Assembly (NCBI GenBank): GCA_009785015.1
Contig: WQXD01000076.1
Span: 1 to 13,114, forward strand
Direction: 5' to 3'
DNA from: Oscillospiraceae bacterium
GTDB taxonomy: Bacteria; Bacillota_A; Clostridia; Oscillospirales; WRJC01
Length of the DNA: 13,114 bases
The position numbers were made by a program, and so were the translations under genes. Each line of letters starts with the position of its first letter. Position 1 is the first letter of the stretch. Below are positions 1 through 6,879 of this stretch, piece by piece. Below the pieces are notes generated by a model that searched no databases, was not told the DNA's origin, and worked only from the letters and a program-made list of their open reading frames with translations.

Positions 1-113
1 GCGTACCGGGAGAGTCTGATTTTACGCTGGCTTTAGAAGGCGGTATGCGCGGGGGCGCATACCCTACATAATATCGTCCAATATCCCCCTTTTTTTCCTC
101 ATTTCTCTGTCGA
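1..113. repeat. Left copy of a ~115-bp structured repeat (truncated at window edge)
   Basis: This stretch recurs in the same orientation at 12999-13113. The copies differ by a 2-bp indel (AG after the first GGGAGAG) and a block of mismatches around 89-99; the core at 15-88 is essentially identical. It contains a perfect 9-bp hairpin, GGTATGCGC (42-50) with GCGCATACC (55-63), around a GGGG loop. The right copy shows that 19 further bases of the element, including most of a 26-bp terminal inverted arm, are missing here because the window begins inside the repeat. It resembles a REP/MITE-type non-coding palindromic repeat. No coding potential is seen. Confidence 0.85.
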
Positions 114-149
114 TCTCACGTTATTTATTAATTAATTGGCGTGAACTGC

Positions 150-169
150 ATGTGAACTGTCGTTCACAT
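150..169 (-). terminator. Hairpin downstream of the SDR gene, possible weak terminator
   Basis: An 8-bp perfect inverted repeat, ATGTGAAC (150-157) and GTTCACAT (162-169) with a 4-nt loop, lies just past the stop codon of the last gene of the minus-strand operon. A further GTGAAC copy sits at 141-146, so alternative pairings exist. On the minus strand the hairpin is followed by mixed A/T-rich sequence rather than a clear U run, so intrinsic termination is only a possibility. It could instead be a protein binding site. Confidence 0.35.
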
Positions 170-179
170 TCGTTACACG

Positions 180-968
180 TCAAAAATCCCTGGTGTAGCC
201 GCAGGTCCAGCCGCCGTCGACGATTAAAAGGCTTCCCGTGACATAGCTCGCGGCGTCCGAGGCCAAGAACAGTATGCAATCGGCCACTTCCTCCGGCATG
301 CCCGGCCGGCGCAGGGGGATATGTGACAAAATCGCCTCCGACTTCACCGGGTCCGAATAAAACAGTTTTTTTGTGCCCTCGACCATAATCGAGCCGGGCA
401 CCACCGCGTTTACAGCGACGCCCAAGGGGGCGAGCTCGATGGCCATGGATTTCGTGAGCTCGTGCAGCGCCGCCTTCGCGGCCACGAAAGCGCACTGGAG
501 CCTGAGCGGCGCCACTCCGGCCACGGAGCCGATATTTACTATCCTCCCGTATTTTTGTTCGGCCATTTTTTTGATGACGGGTTTGCTGACATGGAAAACT
601 CCGTTTAGATCCGTGTTGATTATCCTGTCCCAGTGTTCTTCGGAGAATTCGTGAATGGGCCTTCTGTCGTCGGGCCCCACGTTCGTGCCCGCGTTGTTGA
701 CCAAGATATCTATCCTGCCGAACATTTTGAGCGCCTGTTCCGCCATTGCTGCCGCCTCGTCGGGTTTGGAGAGGTCCGCTTTCAAAAACGCCGTCCTTCT
801 CCCGATTTTTTCGATCTTTTCGACAACTTCGGCGCCTTTTTGCTCATTTTGTCCGTGAATGATCACATCCGCCCCGTTTTCGGCGAATTTTATGGCGGCT
901 GCGCTGCCGATTGCGCCGTTGCCGCCCGTGACCAGCGCTATCTTGTTTGTCAAATCCGTTTTCAGCAT
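180..968 (-). CDS. Short-chain dehydrogenase/reductase (SDR) with Phe in place of catalytic Tyr
   Basis: A 262-residue classical SDR. The dinucleotide-binding TGGNGAIG motif is at residues 14-21, NNAG at 91-94, the catalytic-type Ser at 148 (NIGSVAG) and the PG motif at 191-192; the C-terminus carries the usual SYVTGS and DGGW segments. The active-site YxxxK motif, expected 13 residues after Ser148, reads FVAAK (161-165): the codon is TTC, so the proton-donating Tyr is absent while Lys165 is kept. Classical SDRs depend on this Tyr for NAD(P)(H)-linked carbonyl/alcohol chemistry, so activity may be lost or altered. The start is supported by AGAGGTG at 976-982, seven bases upstream. It is the third gene of the ADH-cupin-SDR operon, 12 nt after the cupin stop. 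A sugar or sugar-acid substrate is inferred from context only. Confidence 0.92.
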   Translation of the reverse strand: MLKTDLTNKIALVTGGNGAIGSAAAIKFAENGADVIIHGQNEQKGAEVVEKIEKIGRRTAFLKADLSKPDEAAAMAEQALKMFGRIDILVNNAGTNVGPDDRRPIHEFSEEHWDRIINTDLNGVFHVSKPVIKKMAEQKYGRIVNIGSVAGVAPLRLQCAFVAAKAALHELTKSMAIELAPLGVAVNAVVPGSIMVEGTKKLFYSDPVKSEAILSHIPLRRPGMPEEVADCILFLASDAASYVTGSLLIVDGGWTCGYTRDF

Positions 969-980
969 TTTTTAACACCT

Positions 981-1436
981 CTAATCCTCATATATTGTTT
1001 TAAATGATGTGCCCCATTCTTTTTTGCGTATGCCGTGCATCTCGTTGTCCTCCGCCTTCTGCCAGACGGTCAGAATGACGAGGTCATTTGTGACGCTCGT
1101 GTTTTTTATGCTGTGCGTGCAGCCCCCCGGTATGACCGCCAGGCTTCCCTGCGAGACTTCATGGGCCTCGCCGTCTAAGTACAGCATCCCCTCGCCCGAA
1201 ACGACGAAATATATCTCCGTTTTTTCGTGCGAGCCCCCGCCGGCGGTATCCTGCGGCTTTATCGTGCCGTGGTTTATATTCACCGCGGGCTCATTTGCCA
1301 CAAAGTCGTCCAGCATCATGCGCGATTCATACGCGGAGCCGGGCGTTTTATACGGCTTGACTTCTTTTGCGTGGATTACCCGTTTGATTGCGGACATCTG
1401 ATTTTTCCCAGCCTTTCCCGATTCATTTTTATTCAT
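981..1436 (-). CDS. Small cupin-domain protein
   Basis: A 151-residue single-domain cupin. Motif 2 is canonical, G-x5-P-x-G-x2-H-x3-N at residues 97-112 (His108, Asn112). Motif 1 is partial: SHEKTE gives His70 and Glu74, with Ser in place of the first His of HxH, so metal binding would use a reduced ligand set. Cupins of this size serve as sugar or sugar-acid isomerases, dioxygenases or ligand sensors; the sequence does not decide between these. The ATG at 1436 begins one base after the ADH stop codon (translational coupling) but has no clear ribosome site; an in-frame ATG at 1397 (residue 14, MSAIKRV) is an alternative start and would give a 138-residue protein that keeps the whole domain. 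It is the middle gene of the operon. Role in the pathway unknown. Confidence 0.85.
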   Translation of the reverse strand: MNKNESGKAGKNQMSAIKRVIHAKEVKPYKTPGSAYESRMMLDDFVANEPAVNINHGTIKPQDTAGGGSHEKTEIYFVVSGEGMLYLDGEAHEVSQGSLAVIPGGCTHSIKNTSVTNDLVILTVWQKAEDNEMHGIRKKEWGTSFKTIYED

Positions 1437-1437
1437 T

Positions 1438-2484
1438 TTAGTTCATTTGTATAAGTATCTTTATTTTTTCCCCGCTGTTTTCGCGGGCCTCGGTAAACGC
1501 CTCGATACCTTTCTCTAAGGGAAATATATGCGTGATAAGCGGCGTGAGCTCTATTTTTTCGCATGCCATCAGCTCCATGACGTCGGGCACGAGCGGGCCC
1601 CCGGTGATCCCCTGTATGTTCAGGTTATTAAGCACTATGCGGTCGAAGTTGAAACTGCCGGCCGGGCCGTCCTCGTAAAAGCCGATCAGCGCGACGCGGC
1701 ATTTCGGGCCGGCGCAGTCGAGCGCCCTGTCCAACGCTTCGGCGGAGCCCGAAGCCTCAATGATCACATCGGCCCCCCTGCCTCCGGTTTCTTCGGATAC
1801 GGCGCGGGCCAGATCATCTTCAGCCATATTCACCGCGGCGTCCGCGCCCACTTTTTTGCCCGTTTCCAATTTGCTTTGCTTCCTGCCGGCTATGATCACC
1901 CTGCCCGCCCCGGATGCTTTTGCCATGGCGGCGGCGCACAGGCCGACGGCTCCGGTACCCGTCACCAAAACGGTGTCGCCCCTATGGATACAGACCGCCC
2001 GAAGCCCCGCCAGCGCTATGGTCCCCGGCTCGATCAGCGCCCCCTGTTCAAGGGACACCCGGTCGTCCAAATGGAACATATGGCGCTCCGGGATCAGTAT
2101 ATATTCGGAAAAAGAACCGTAATCCCATGTGTTTATCGTGCCCAGCGAACGCCCGTGCTTGCAGCTGTATATCTCGCCGGCTAAGCACGTCCGGCACTCG
2201 CCGCAGCTTATGCCGTTGTCGCTCACCACGCGGTCCCCCGGCGCGAAACGGGTCACAGCCTCCCCCACGCTGTCCACGACCCCCGACCATTCGTGGCCTA
2301 TATGCACCGGATATTTTACCCGGCCGTCCAAAGCGAAGCTCACCCTGCCGCCGAGTATCCCCAGATCGGTCCCGCATATGCCGCTGTAGGCCACTTTGGA
2401 TACCACGTCGCCGGGCCCGGGAACCGGCTTCGGCTGCTGGATCAGGCGCACTTGGCCCGGTTTTTCCACCACAATAACCTTCAT
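1438..2484 (-). CDS. Zinc-dependent medium-chain alcohol/polyol dehydrogenase
   Basis: A 348-residue MDR-family enzyme of the sorbitol/threonine dehydrogenase type. The catalytic zinc site is visible as CGTD (Cys37, Asp40) and GHEWSG (His64, Glu65). The structural zinc lobe has all four cysteines, Cys94, Cys97, Cys100 and Cys108. The Rossmann motif GTGAVG is at 176-181, and the second beta strand ends in AGRK (199-202) rather than an acidic residue, which suggests NADP(H) preference (inference). It would interconvert a secondary alcohol, polyol or sugar alcohol with its ketone. The start is supported by AAGGA at 2494-2498 and a strong promoter just upstream. First gene of the ADH-cupin-SDR operon and divergent from the acylating aldehyde dehydrogenase. 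Exact substrate cannot be read from the sequence. Confidence 0.95.
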   Translation of the reverse strand: MKVIVVEKPGQVRLIQQPKPVPGPGDVVSKVAYSGICGTDLGILGGRVSFALDGRVKYPVHIGHEWSGVVDSVGEAVTRFAPGDRVVSDNGISCGECRTCLAGEIYSCKHGRSLGTINTWDYGSFSEYILIPERHMFHLDDRVSLEQGALIEPGTIALAGLRAVCIHRGDTVLVTGTGAVGLCAAAMAKASGAGRVIIAGRKQSKLETGKKVGADAAVNMAEDDLARAVSEETGGRGADVIIEASGSAEALDRALDCAGPKCRVALIGFYEDGPAGSFNFDRIVLNNLNIQGITGGPLVPDVMELMACEKIELTPLITHIFPLEKGIEAFTEARENSGEKIKILIQMN

Positions 2485-2529
2485 AAAAATTTTTCCTTAG
2501 AATTTTCCTTTCCCATGCATTTTCCTTTT

Positions 2530-2559
2530 AGTATATCATATTTTTTTTTGTTTTGTCAA
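2530..2559 (-). promoter_or_regulatory. Promoter of the ADH-cupin-SDR operon
   Basis: On the minus strand a perfect -35 box TTGACA (2559-2554) is separated by 18 bases, including an A9 run, from TATACT (2535-2530), which is preceded by TGA and so also matches an extended -10 (TGnTATAnT). Transcription would start about 40 bases before the ADH start codon at 2484. Confidence 0.75.
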
Positions 2560-2572
2560 CCGTTATGCGCAA

Positions 2573-2587
2573 TTAATGGAAAATTAA
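2573..2587. promoter_or_regulatory. Inverted repeat between divergent promoters, possible operator
   Basis: TTAAT (2573-2577) and ATTAA (2583-2587) form a 5+5 inverted repeat with a 5-nt spacer, close to the midpoint between the two divergent -35 boxes (2554-2559 and 2609-2614). The location suits a shared operator, but the arms are short and A/T-rich, so chance is a real alternative. Confidence 0.25.
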
Positions 2588-2608
2588 CAACTATTTAAAA
2601 AAAACGCC

Positions 2609-2637
2609 TTGTTATCGCGCCCGCAATCGTCTATACT
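2609..2637 (+). promoter_or_regulatory. Promoter of the acylating aldehyde dehydrogenase gene
   Basis: TTGTTA (2609-2614), a 17-base spacer and TATACT (2632-2637) make a sigma-A-type promoter about 45 bases before the start codon. A strong ribosome site GGAGG follows at 2670-2674. It fires divergently from the ADH operon promoter. Confidence 0.65.
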
Positions 2638-2682
2638 GCATAATTACAAGCGGTTATCTTTTCAAAAACGGAGGATTATACT

Positions 2683-4032
2683 ATGGAAATTATACAAAAC
2701 CTCATGCAAAACGCGCGCCGGGCCCAGGGCGAAATAGAAAAATATACCCAGGAGCGCATCGACGGGCTTGTCAGATCATTGGCCAAGACGGTGTTCGACA
2801 ATGCGGAAGAGCTCGCGAAGCTGGCAGTGGAAGAAACGCGCATGGGCGTATATGAAGACAAAGTCGCCAAAAACAAGGGCAAGGCGAGAATCATATGGAA
2901 CAGCCTCAAAGACAAAAAATCCGTCGGCATACTGCGGCATATAGAGGAAGAGGGCATAGTCGAGACAGCCAAGCCCATGGGCGTGGTGGGAGCGGTCACC
3001 CCGTGCACCAATCCGGTCGTGACCCCCATGTGCAACGCCATGTTCGCGGTAAAAGGGGCCAACGCGATCATCATAGCGCCCCATCCGAAAGGAAAAAAAG
3101 CGGCGGCGAGACTAAAGGAGCTGTACGACGGCGAATTTGAAAAAGCAGGCGCCCCAAAGGATATATTCCAGGTGATCGCCGAGCCCACGCTGGAGCTGAC
3201 AAATGAATTGATGCGGGCGGCGGACGTGGTGATAGCCACGGGCGGGATGGCCATGGTCAAGGCGGCCTACTCGAGCGGCAAGCCGAGTTACGGCGTGGGG
3301 GCGGGCAACGTGCAGTGCATCATCGACAGGGACGTCGATTTCGCGGAGGCAGTACCCAAAATCATCGCCGGACGCATTTTTGACAACGGGATAATATGCT
3401 CGGCAGAGCAGACGGCGATCATCCACAAAGACGACTATGACGCCGTCATAGGCGAATTTGTCAAAAACGGCGCGTATTACGCCGAAAGCGAAGCCGAAAC
3501 CGGCCGGCTGCGCGAAGCGCTCTTTTCCGGTGGCGGCCCAAACAAGGAGCTTGTCGGGCAGCCCGCTTCTAAAACCGCCGAAGCGGCAAAGCTCGCAGTT
3601 CCCCAAAACACAAAGCTGATAGTGGCGAAGGCGAGCGGGCGCGGCGACGCGCTCGGCAGGGAGAAAATGTGCCCCGTGCTCGCCGCGTATACATACGAAA
3701 GCTGGGAGGAAGCAGTCGAATTGGCCCGCGCCAATCTCGAAATTGAGGGAAAGGGCCACTCCTGCGCGATCCACTCAAACAACGGCGCGCATATCGAATA
3801 TGCGGGCATGGCGCTGCCGGTCTGCAGGATCTTAGTAAACCAGATATGCGCCACGAGCAACGGCGGGAGTTTTTTCAACGGCCTCACCCCCACCACGACG
3901 CTGGGCTGCGGCAGCTGGGGAAACAATTCCATCAGCGAAAACCTGTCCTATACCCACCTGTTCAACAAGGCGAGGATAGCCTACGCAAAACCGGGGGCAA
4001 AGGCGCCCGACGACGACGAGATCTGGAATTAA
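2683..4032 (+). CDS. CoA-acylating aldehyde dehydrogenase (AdhE-N/EutE/SauS-like)
   Basis: A 449-residue stand-alone aldehyde dehydrogenase that would oxidise an aldehyde to its acyl-CoA with NAD(P)+, or run in reverse. Visible family marks are TPCTNP (106-111), GVGAGNV (204-210), the catalytic Cys239 in DNGIICSAEQ, and TLGCGSWGNNS (406-416), all typical of the acylating branch that includes the N-terminal half of AdhE, succinate-semialdehyde and sulfoacetaldehyde dehydrogenases. There is no fused iron alcohol dehydrogenase domain, and no microcompartment shell gene is present in the window. The start has GGAGG eight bases upstream. It is transcribed alone, divergent from the ADH operon, and ends 18 bp from the convergent hydrolase gene with no terminator hairpin in the gap. 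The aldehyde substrate (acetaldehyde, lactaldehyde, a semialdehyde) is undetermined. Confidence 0.93.
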   Translation: MEIIQNLMQNARRAQGEIEKYTQERIDGLVRSLAKTVFDNAEELAKLAVEETRMGVYEDKVAKNKGKARIIWNSLKDKKSVGILRHIEEEGIVETAKPMGVVGAVTPCTNPVVTPMCNAMFAVKGANAIIIAPHPKGKKAAARLKELYDGEFEKAGAPKDIFQVIAEPTLELTNELMRAADVVIATGGMAMVKAAYSSGKPSYGVGAGNVQCIIDRDVDFAEAVPKIIAGRIFDNGIICSAEQTAIIHKDDYDAVIGEFVKNGAYYAESEAETGRLREALFSGGGPNKELVGQPASKTAEAAKLAVPQNTKLIVAKASGRGDALGREKMCPVLAAYTYESWEEAVELARANLEIEGKGHSCAIHSNNGAHIEYAGMALPVCRILVNQICATSNGGSFFNGLTPTTTLGCGSWGNNSISENLSYTHLFNKARIAYAKPGAKAPDDDEIWN

Positions 4033-4050
4033 AAGAAAGAAAAAGAAAGG

Positions 4051-6879
4051 TCAGTACACCGCCAGCTCATAGCGCGCCATATCGGAAAAAACGCTCAGCC
4101 TGCCTTCCTTAAGCGCGATTTTCGCCAGTACGCGCCCGTTTTCGCCGAGCACCTCGCAGCTTGTATAGGGAGCGGCAAATGTGATATTGCCCGCGGCGCA
4201 CGGCAAAACCGTGAGCGCGTCTGCGCGGCAAAGCGAGCTGCCCTTTTGGGCTATTATTATCGTCTGCATTTCGGAGCGGGCGATAAGTTCTCCGCCGAAA
4301 CTCAAGTTTCCGCAAAATTCCGCGGCAAAAAGCCCACCCTCCCGCAAGACAAGCAGGCCGGTTTTTTCCACGCCTATTTTCGCGCTTTCGACGGTGTATT
4401 CGCGCTGCCGCCCGGAATCGTTGAATATGACCGCCGCCTCGCCCCCGATTATGCCGCGGAACATCAGCCGGCTGTTATCGGCGGGTTCAAAGGCCGCTTT
4501 TTCGATGTTTTTGTCGCATATCCAGCCCATATCGCCGCCGTAATATATCTTCGCGCCGTTTTTTTCCGCGGCTTCAAGCCCGCTTTTTATCTCCCCGTCT
4601 ATCTCGTCTATCTCGCCGGCGTTTGGGTAAATTATCGTTTTTATCCCTTTTGGAAGCCTGCCGAGCTCATCGGCCTGCCATACCGCGAATTTTGCCCCCA
4701 TCTCCCAGAGCGCTTTCAGGCATTCGTTTATCTTTTCGGTTTTTCGCGTATATCCCCTGTTTTTTTGGTAATCATGCGTTTCAAAAGGCAGAGCGAGCAC
4801 GGTGGTTCGCTCTTTGGGGCAGTGGGCGAGCCCTTTTCCGAGGCGGGCGAACCGCTTTGTCACGAGTGTCGCGGGCGATTCATAGTCCATGCAGGAGTAT
4901 ATCGCGCCGTATTCGGGCGAGGCGACCCAGGGGCAGACCGAAACGCAGCCGTTGGGCCACGATTTGCCGTATGTGTAGCGCCCTTCATACACAAATGTCT
5001 CCTCGGGCAGCGCCTCGTCTTTAAACTTCAAATACGGGGCCGTGCCCGACAAGCTGTCGCAGAGCCAGGATATGCCCCATTCATAGTTGACCGCCGCGCT
5101 GTGGCCCGCCGCGAAAAATACATGGTAGCGAAAATCGTATTCTGACGCCCGCTCTCCGTTATTTGGCCATATTCCGCCGAATTCCTCGACTATGAAGGGC
5201 TTTTGTACGCACTGCGCGTTCTGGTAATTGGCGAAATATTCCAGATTGCCGCACGCGTGATAGGTGTGGTCCGCGATTATATCCCCGTTTTTTGTGCTGC
5301 GGTAGTTTTCAGAGCCGGTGTCCCAGCAGTGCGTCCCGTACACCACAGGCTGCCTAGCCCCGCATTCGCGCAGCGTTTTTTTTATCGCGTCGCCCCACTT
5401 CGCGAAAATTTCGATATTTTGATACGGCGGTTTTTTGTCTTTGTGAGAGCTTTGCGCCGGCTCGCCGAGCTGGCCGGGGGAGGGGTCCACCACCGAGGCT
5501 TCATTTGTGAAATCCCATATGATGTTACTAAAATCCTTCCAGCGCTTGGCCATCTCTTTTATGTACATTTGCTGCTCGTCCATATTGTTCACAAGCAGGC
5601 CGATCAGGCGCTCGTCGAGGCCGTCCGCCGCCTCAAAGCGCGCTTTGGCCTCTGCGGTATTTATTTCCATATGGCGCACCCACGATGAAAAGAACGCGAT
5701 ATCGGCCACGATGCCCGCCTCGCCCATCAGCTCTATCAGCGCTTCCATGCCCCGCAGCGAAACTTCGTCCATGACGGGGTCGCACCATATGCGGCATATC
5801 CGGATATTCGCCCGGCTCATCGCCGCTATCGCCCCCGCGGCCCGCTCCAAGCGCAGCGGCCGGTACGAGAGCTCAAAAAAGGTACTCGAGGGGAAGTAAT
5901 GAGTGCCGATAAAAAAGTCCTTTTGCCCGTCTATCAAAAGATACCCGCCGTCGGTTTCCGCTTTCGGGCGGCGGCGTTTTTTTGAGACGAACATAACCGC
6001 GCTGCTCGCCTCGTCGGCGTATTTTCCGCTTTGTTCGCGCGGGGCGCCGTATATGAACCTGTCGCGGATTGACAAAGCTGCCTTTATGGTGTACACCCCG
6101 TCTAAATTTTTCGGGTACCAGTAATAATGGCCGGTGTTGCAGTCGCGGCAATTGAGCGCGAGCTCGACGTCGGCTATATGCGCGGTTTCGCGCCCTCTTT
6201 TGTCGTATGCCGCAAGTGTCAGGGAGGCCGCTTGCAGCATGCTGCCGGTGTTTTCGATGCGCCAGTCGACGCGCACGCGCTCGCCGGGCTTGTACAGGGC
6301 AAATTCCGGCGTGAGTTTGGCGATATAGCAGCTGTCTTTTTTATACCCGAGCGCGCTTTTGCACAATTTGTCCCAGGCGTTTGCCGGAGCGACCGACAAA
6401 GCGTCGTCCACCGCTATCACATACCAGCAGCCGCCCTTGAAGTTTCCCCCCGAAAGCGAGCCGGCGTAATTTTTCAAAAAAAGCCCTACCGCGCCCAGCT
6501 CGGTTTTGAATTCGTCCCTGTCCGCTATGAGCGGAAAAATATCCATGCGCGGCTCCTCATCGACGCCGTGCATGGTATATGAACCCTCGGGGCGCACATA
6601 GAGATATCTGGCGGATCCTTCGGAAAATTTCATCGGGGCAAACCTCGGGGGCACTTTTTTTATTTTTGCCCTTCCGCCGATTTTCCCCTCTGTCGAAAAT
6701 ATCCAGAGCTCCTTTAGATAATCTATTCCGCTCCCGGATAAAAATATCATGTCTTCGCCGCTTTGCAGCCGCTTTCGTATCTCCGGCCAGGCGCCCTTTA
6801 AGTATCTTTCGTCGTAAAACGACATATCGGCCCCGCAGGAAAGCTGTAAATACAAGCCTCTGTCCCCGACAAAAATCAT
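4051..6879 (-). CDS. Large multidomain intracellular glycoside hydrolase (clan GH-A type)
   Basis: A 942-residue protein with no signal peptide, so likely cytoplasmic. Roughly: an unassigned N-terminal domain (1-170); a beta-sandwich/Ig-like domain (about 185-300, with the YKPGERVRVDW...NTG pattern); a (beta/alpha)8 barrel (about 310-640); an alpha/beta segment resembling the GATase-like domain of beta-galactosidases (about 690-790); and a C-terminal beta domain (800-942). In the barrel, WDFTNE (455-460) gives acid/base Glu460 and IVEEFGG (563-569) gives nucleophile Glu566, the paired pattern of retaining clan GH-A enzymes (GH2/5/42 etc.). The ATG immediately follows the kinase stop (TAAATG) and has GAGGGTG eight bases upstream. 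Last gene of the sugar operon; it probably cleaves an imported oligosaccharide or glycoside. I cannot assign a GH family or substrate. Confidence 0.85.
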   Translation of the reverse strand: MIFVGDRGLYLQLSCGADMSFYDERYLKGAWPEIRKRLQSGEDMIFLSGSGIDYLKELWIFSTEGKIGGRAKIKKVPPRFAPMKFSEGSARYLYVRPEGSYTMHGVDEEPRMDIFPLIADRDEFKTELGAVGLFLKNYAGSLSGGNFKGGCWYVIAVDDALSVAPANAWDKLCKSALGYKKDSCYIAKLTPEFALYKPGERVRVDWRIENTGSMLQAASLTLAAYDKRGRETAHIADVELALNCRDCNTGHYYWYPKNLDGVYTIKAALSIRDRFIYGAPREQSGKYADEASSAVMFVSKKRRRPKAETDGGYLLIDGQKDFFIGTHYFPSSTFFELSYRPLRLERAAGAIAAMSRANIRICRIWCDPVMDEVSLRGMEALIELMGEAGIVADIAFFSSWVRHMEINTAEAKARFEAADGLDERLIGLLVNNMDEQQMYIKEMAKRWKDFSNIIWDFTNEASVVDPSPGQLGEPAQSSHKDKKPPYQNIEIFAKWGDAIKKTLRECGARQPVVYGTHCWDTGSENYRSTKNGDIIADHTYHACGNLEYFANYQNAQCVQKPFIVEEFGGIWPNNGERASEYDFRYHVFFAAGHSAAVNYEWGISWLCDSLSGTAPYLKFKDEALPEETFVYEGRYTYGKSWPNGCVSVCPWVASPEYGAIYSCMDYESPATLVTKRFARLGKGLAHCPKERTTVLALPFETHDYQKNRGYTRKTEKINECLKALWEMGAKFAVWQADELGRLPKGIKTIIYPNAGEIDEIDGEIKSGLEAAEKNGAKIYYGGDMGWICDKNIEKAAFEPADNSRLMFRGIIGGEAAVIFNDSGRQREYTVESAKIGVEKTGLLVLREGGLFAAEFCGNLSFGGELIARSEMQTIIIAQKGSSLCRADALTVLPCAAGNITFAAPYTSCEVLGENGRVLAKIALKEGRLSVFSDMARYELAVY

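Noticed and set aside
2553..2570. CcpA-type catabolite repression (cre) site near the ADH promoter
   Set aside because: TGTCAACCGTTATG matches only about seven of ten fixed cre positions and overlaps the -35 box, so the match is too weak to claim.
4033..4050. Bidirectional terminator between the convergent ALDH and hydrolase genes
   Set aside because: The 18-bp gap is purine-rich on plus (U/C-rich on minus) but has no inverted repeat that could form a stem.
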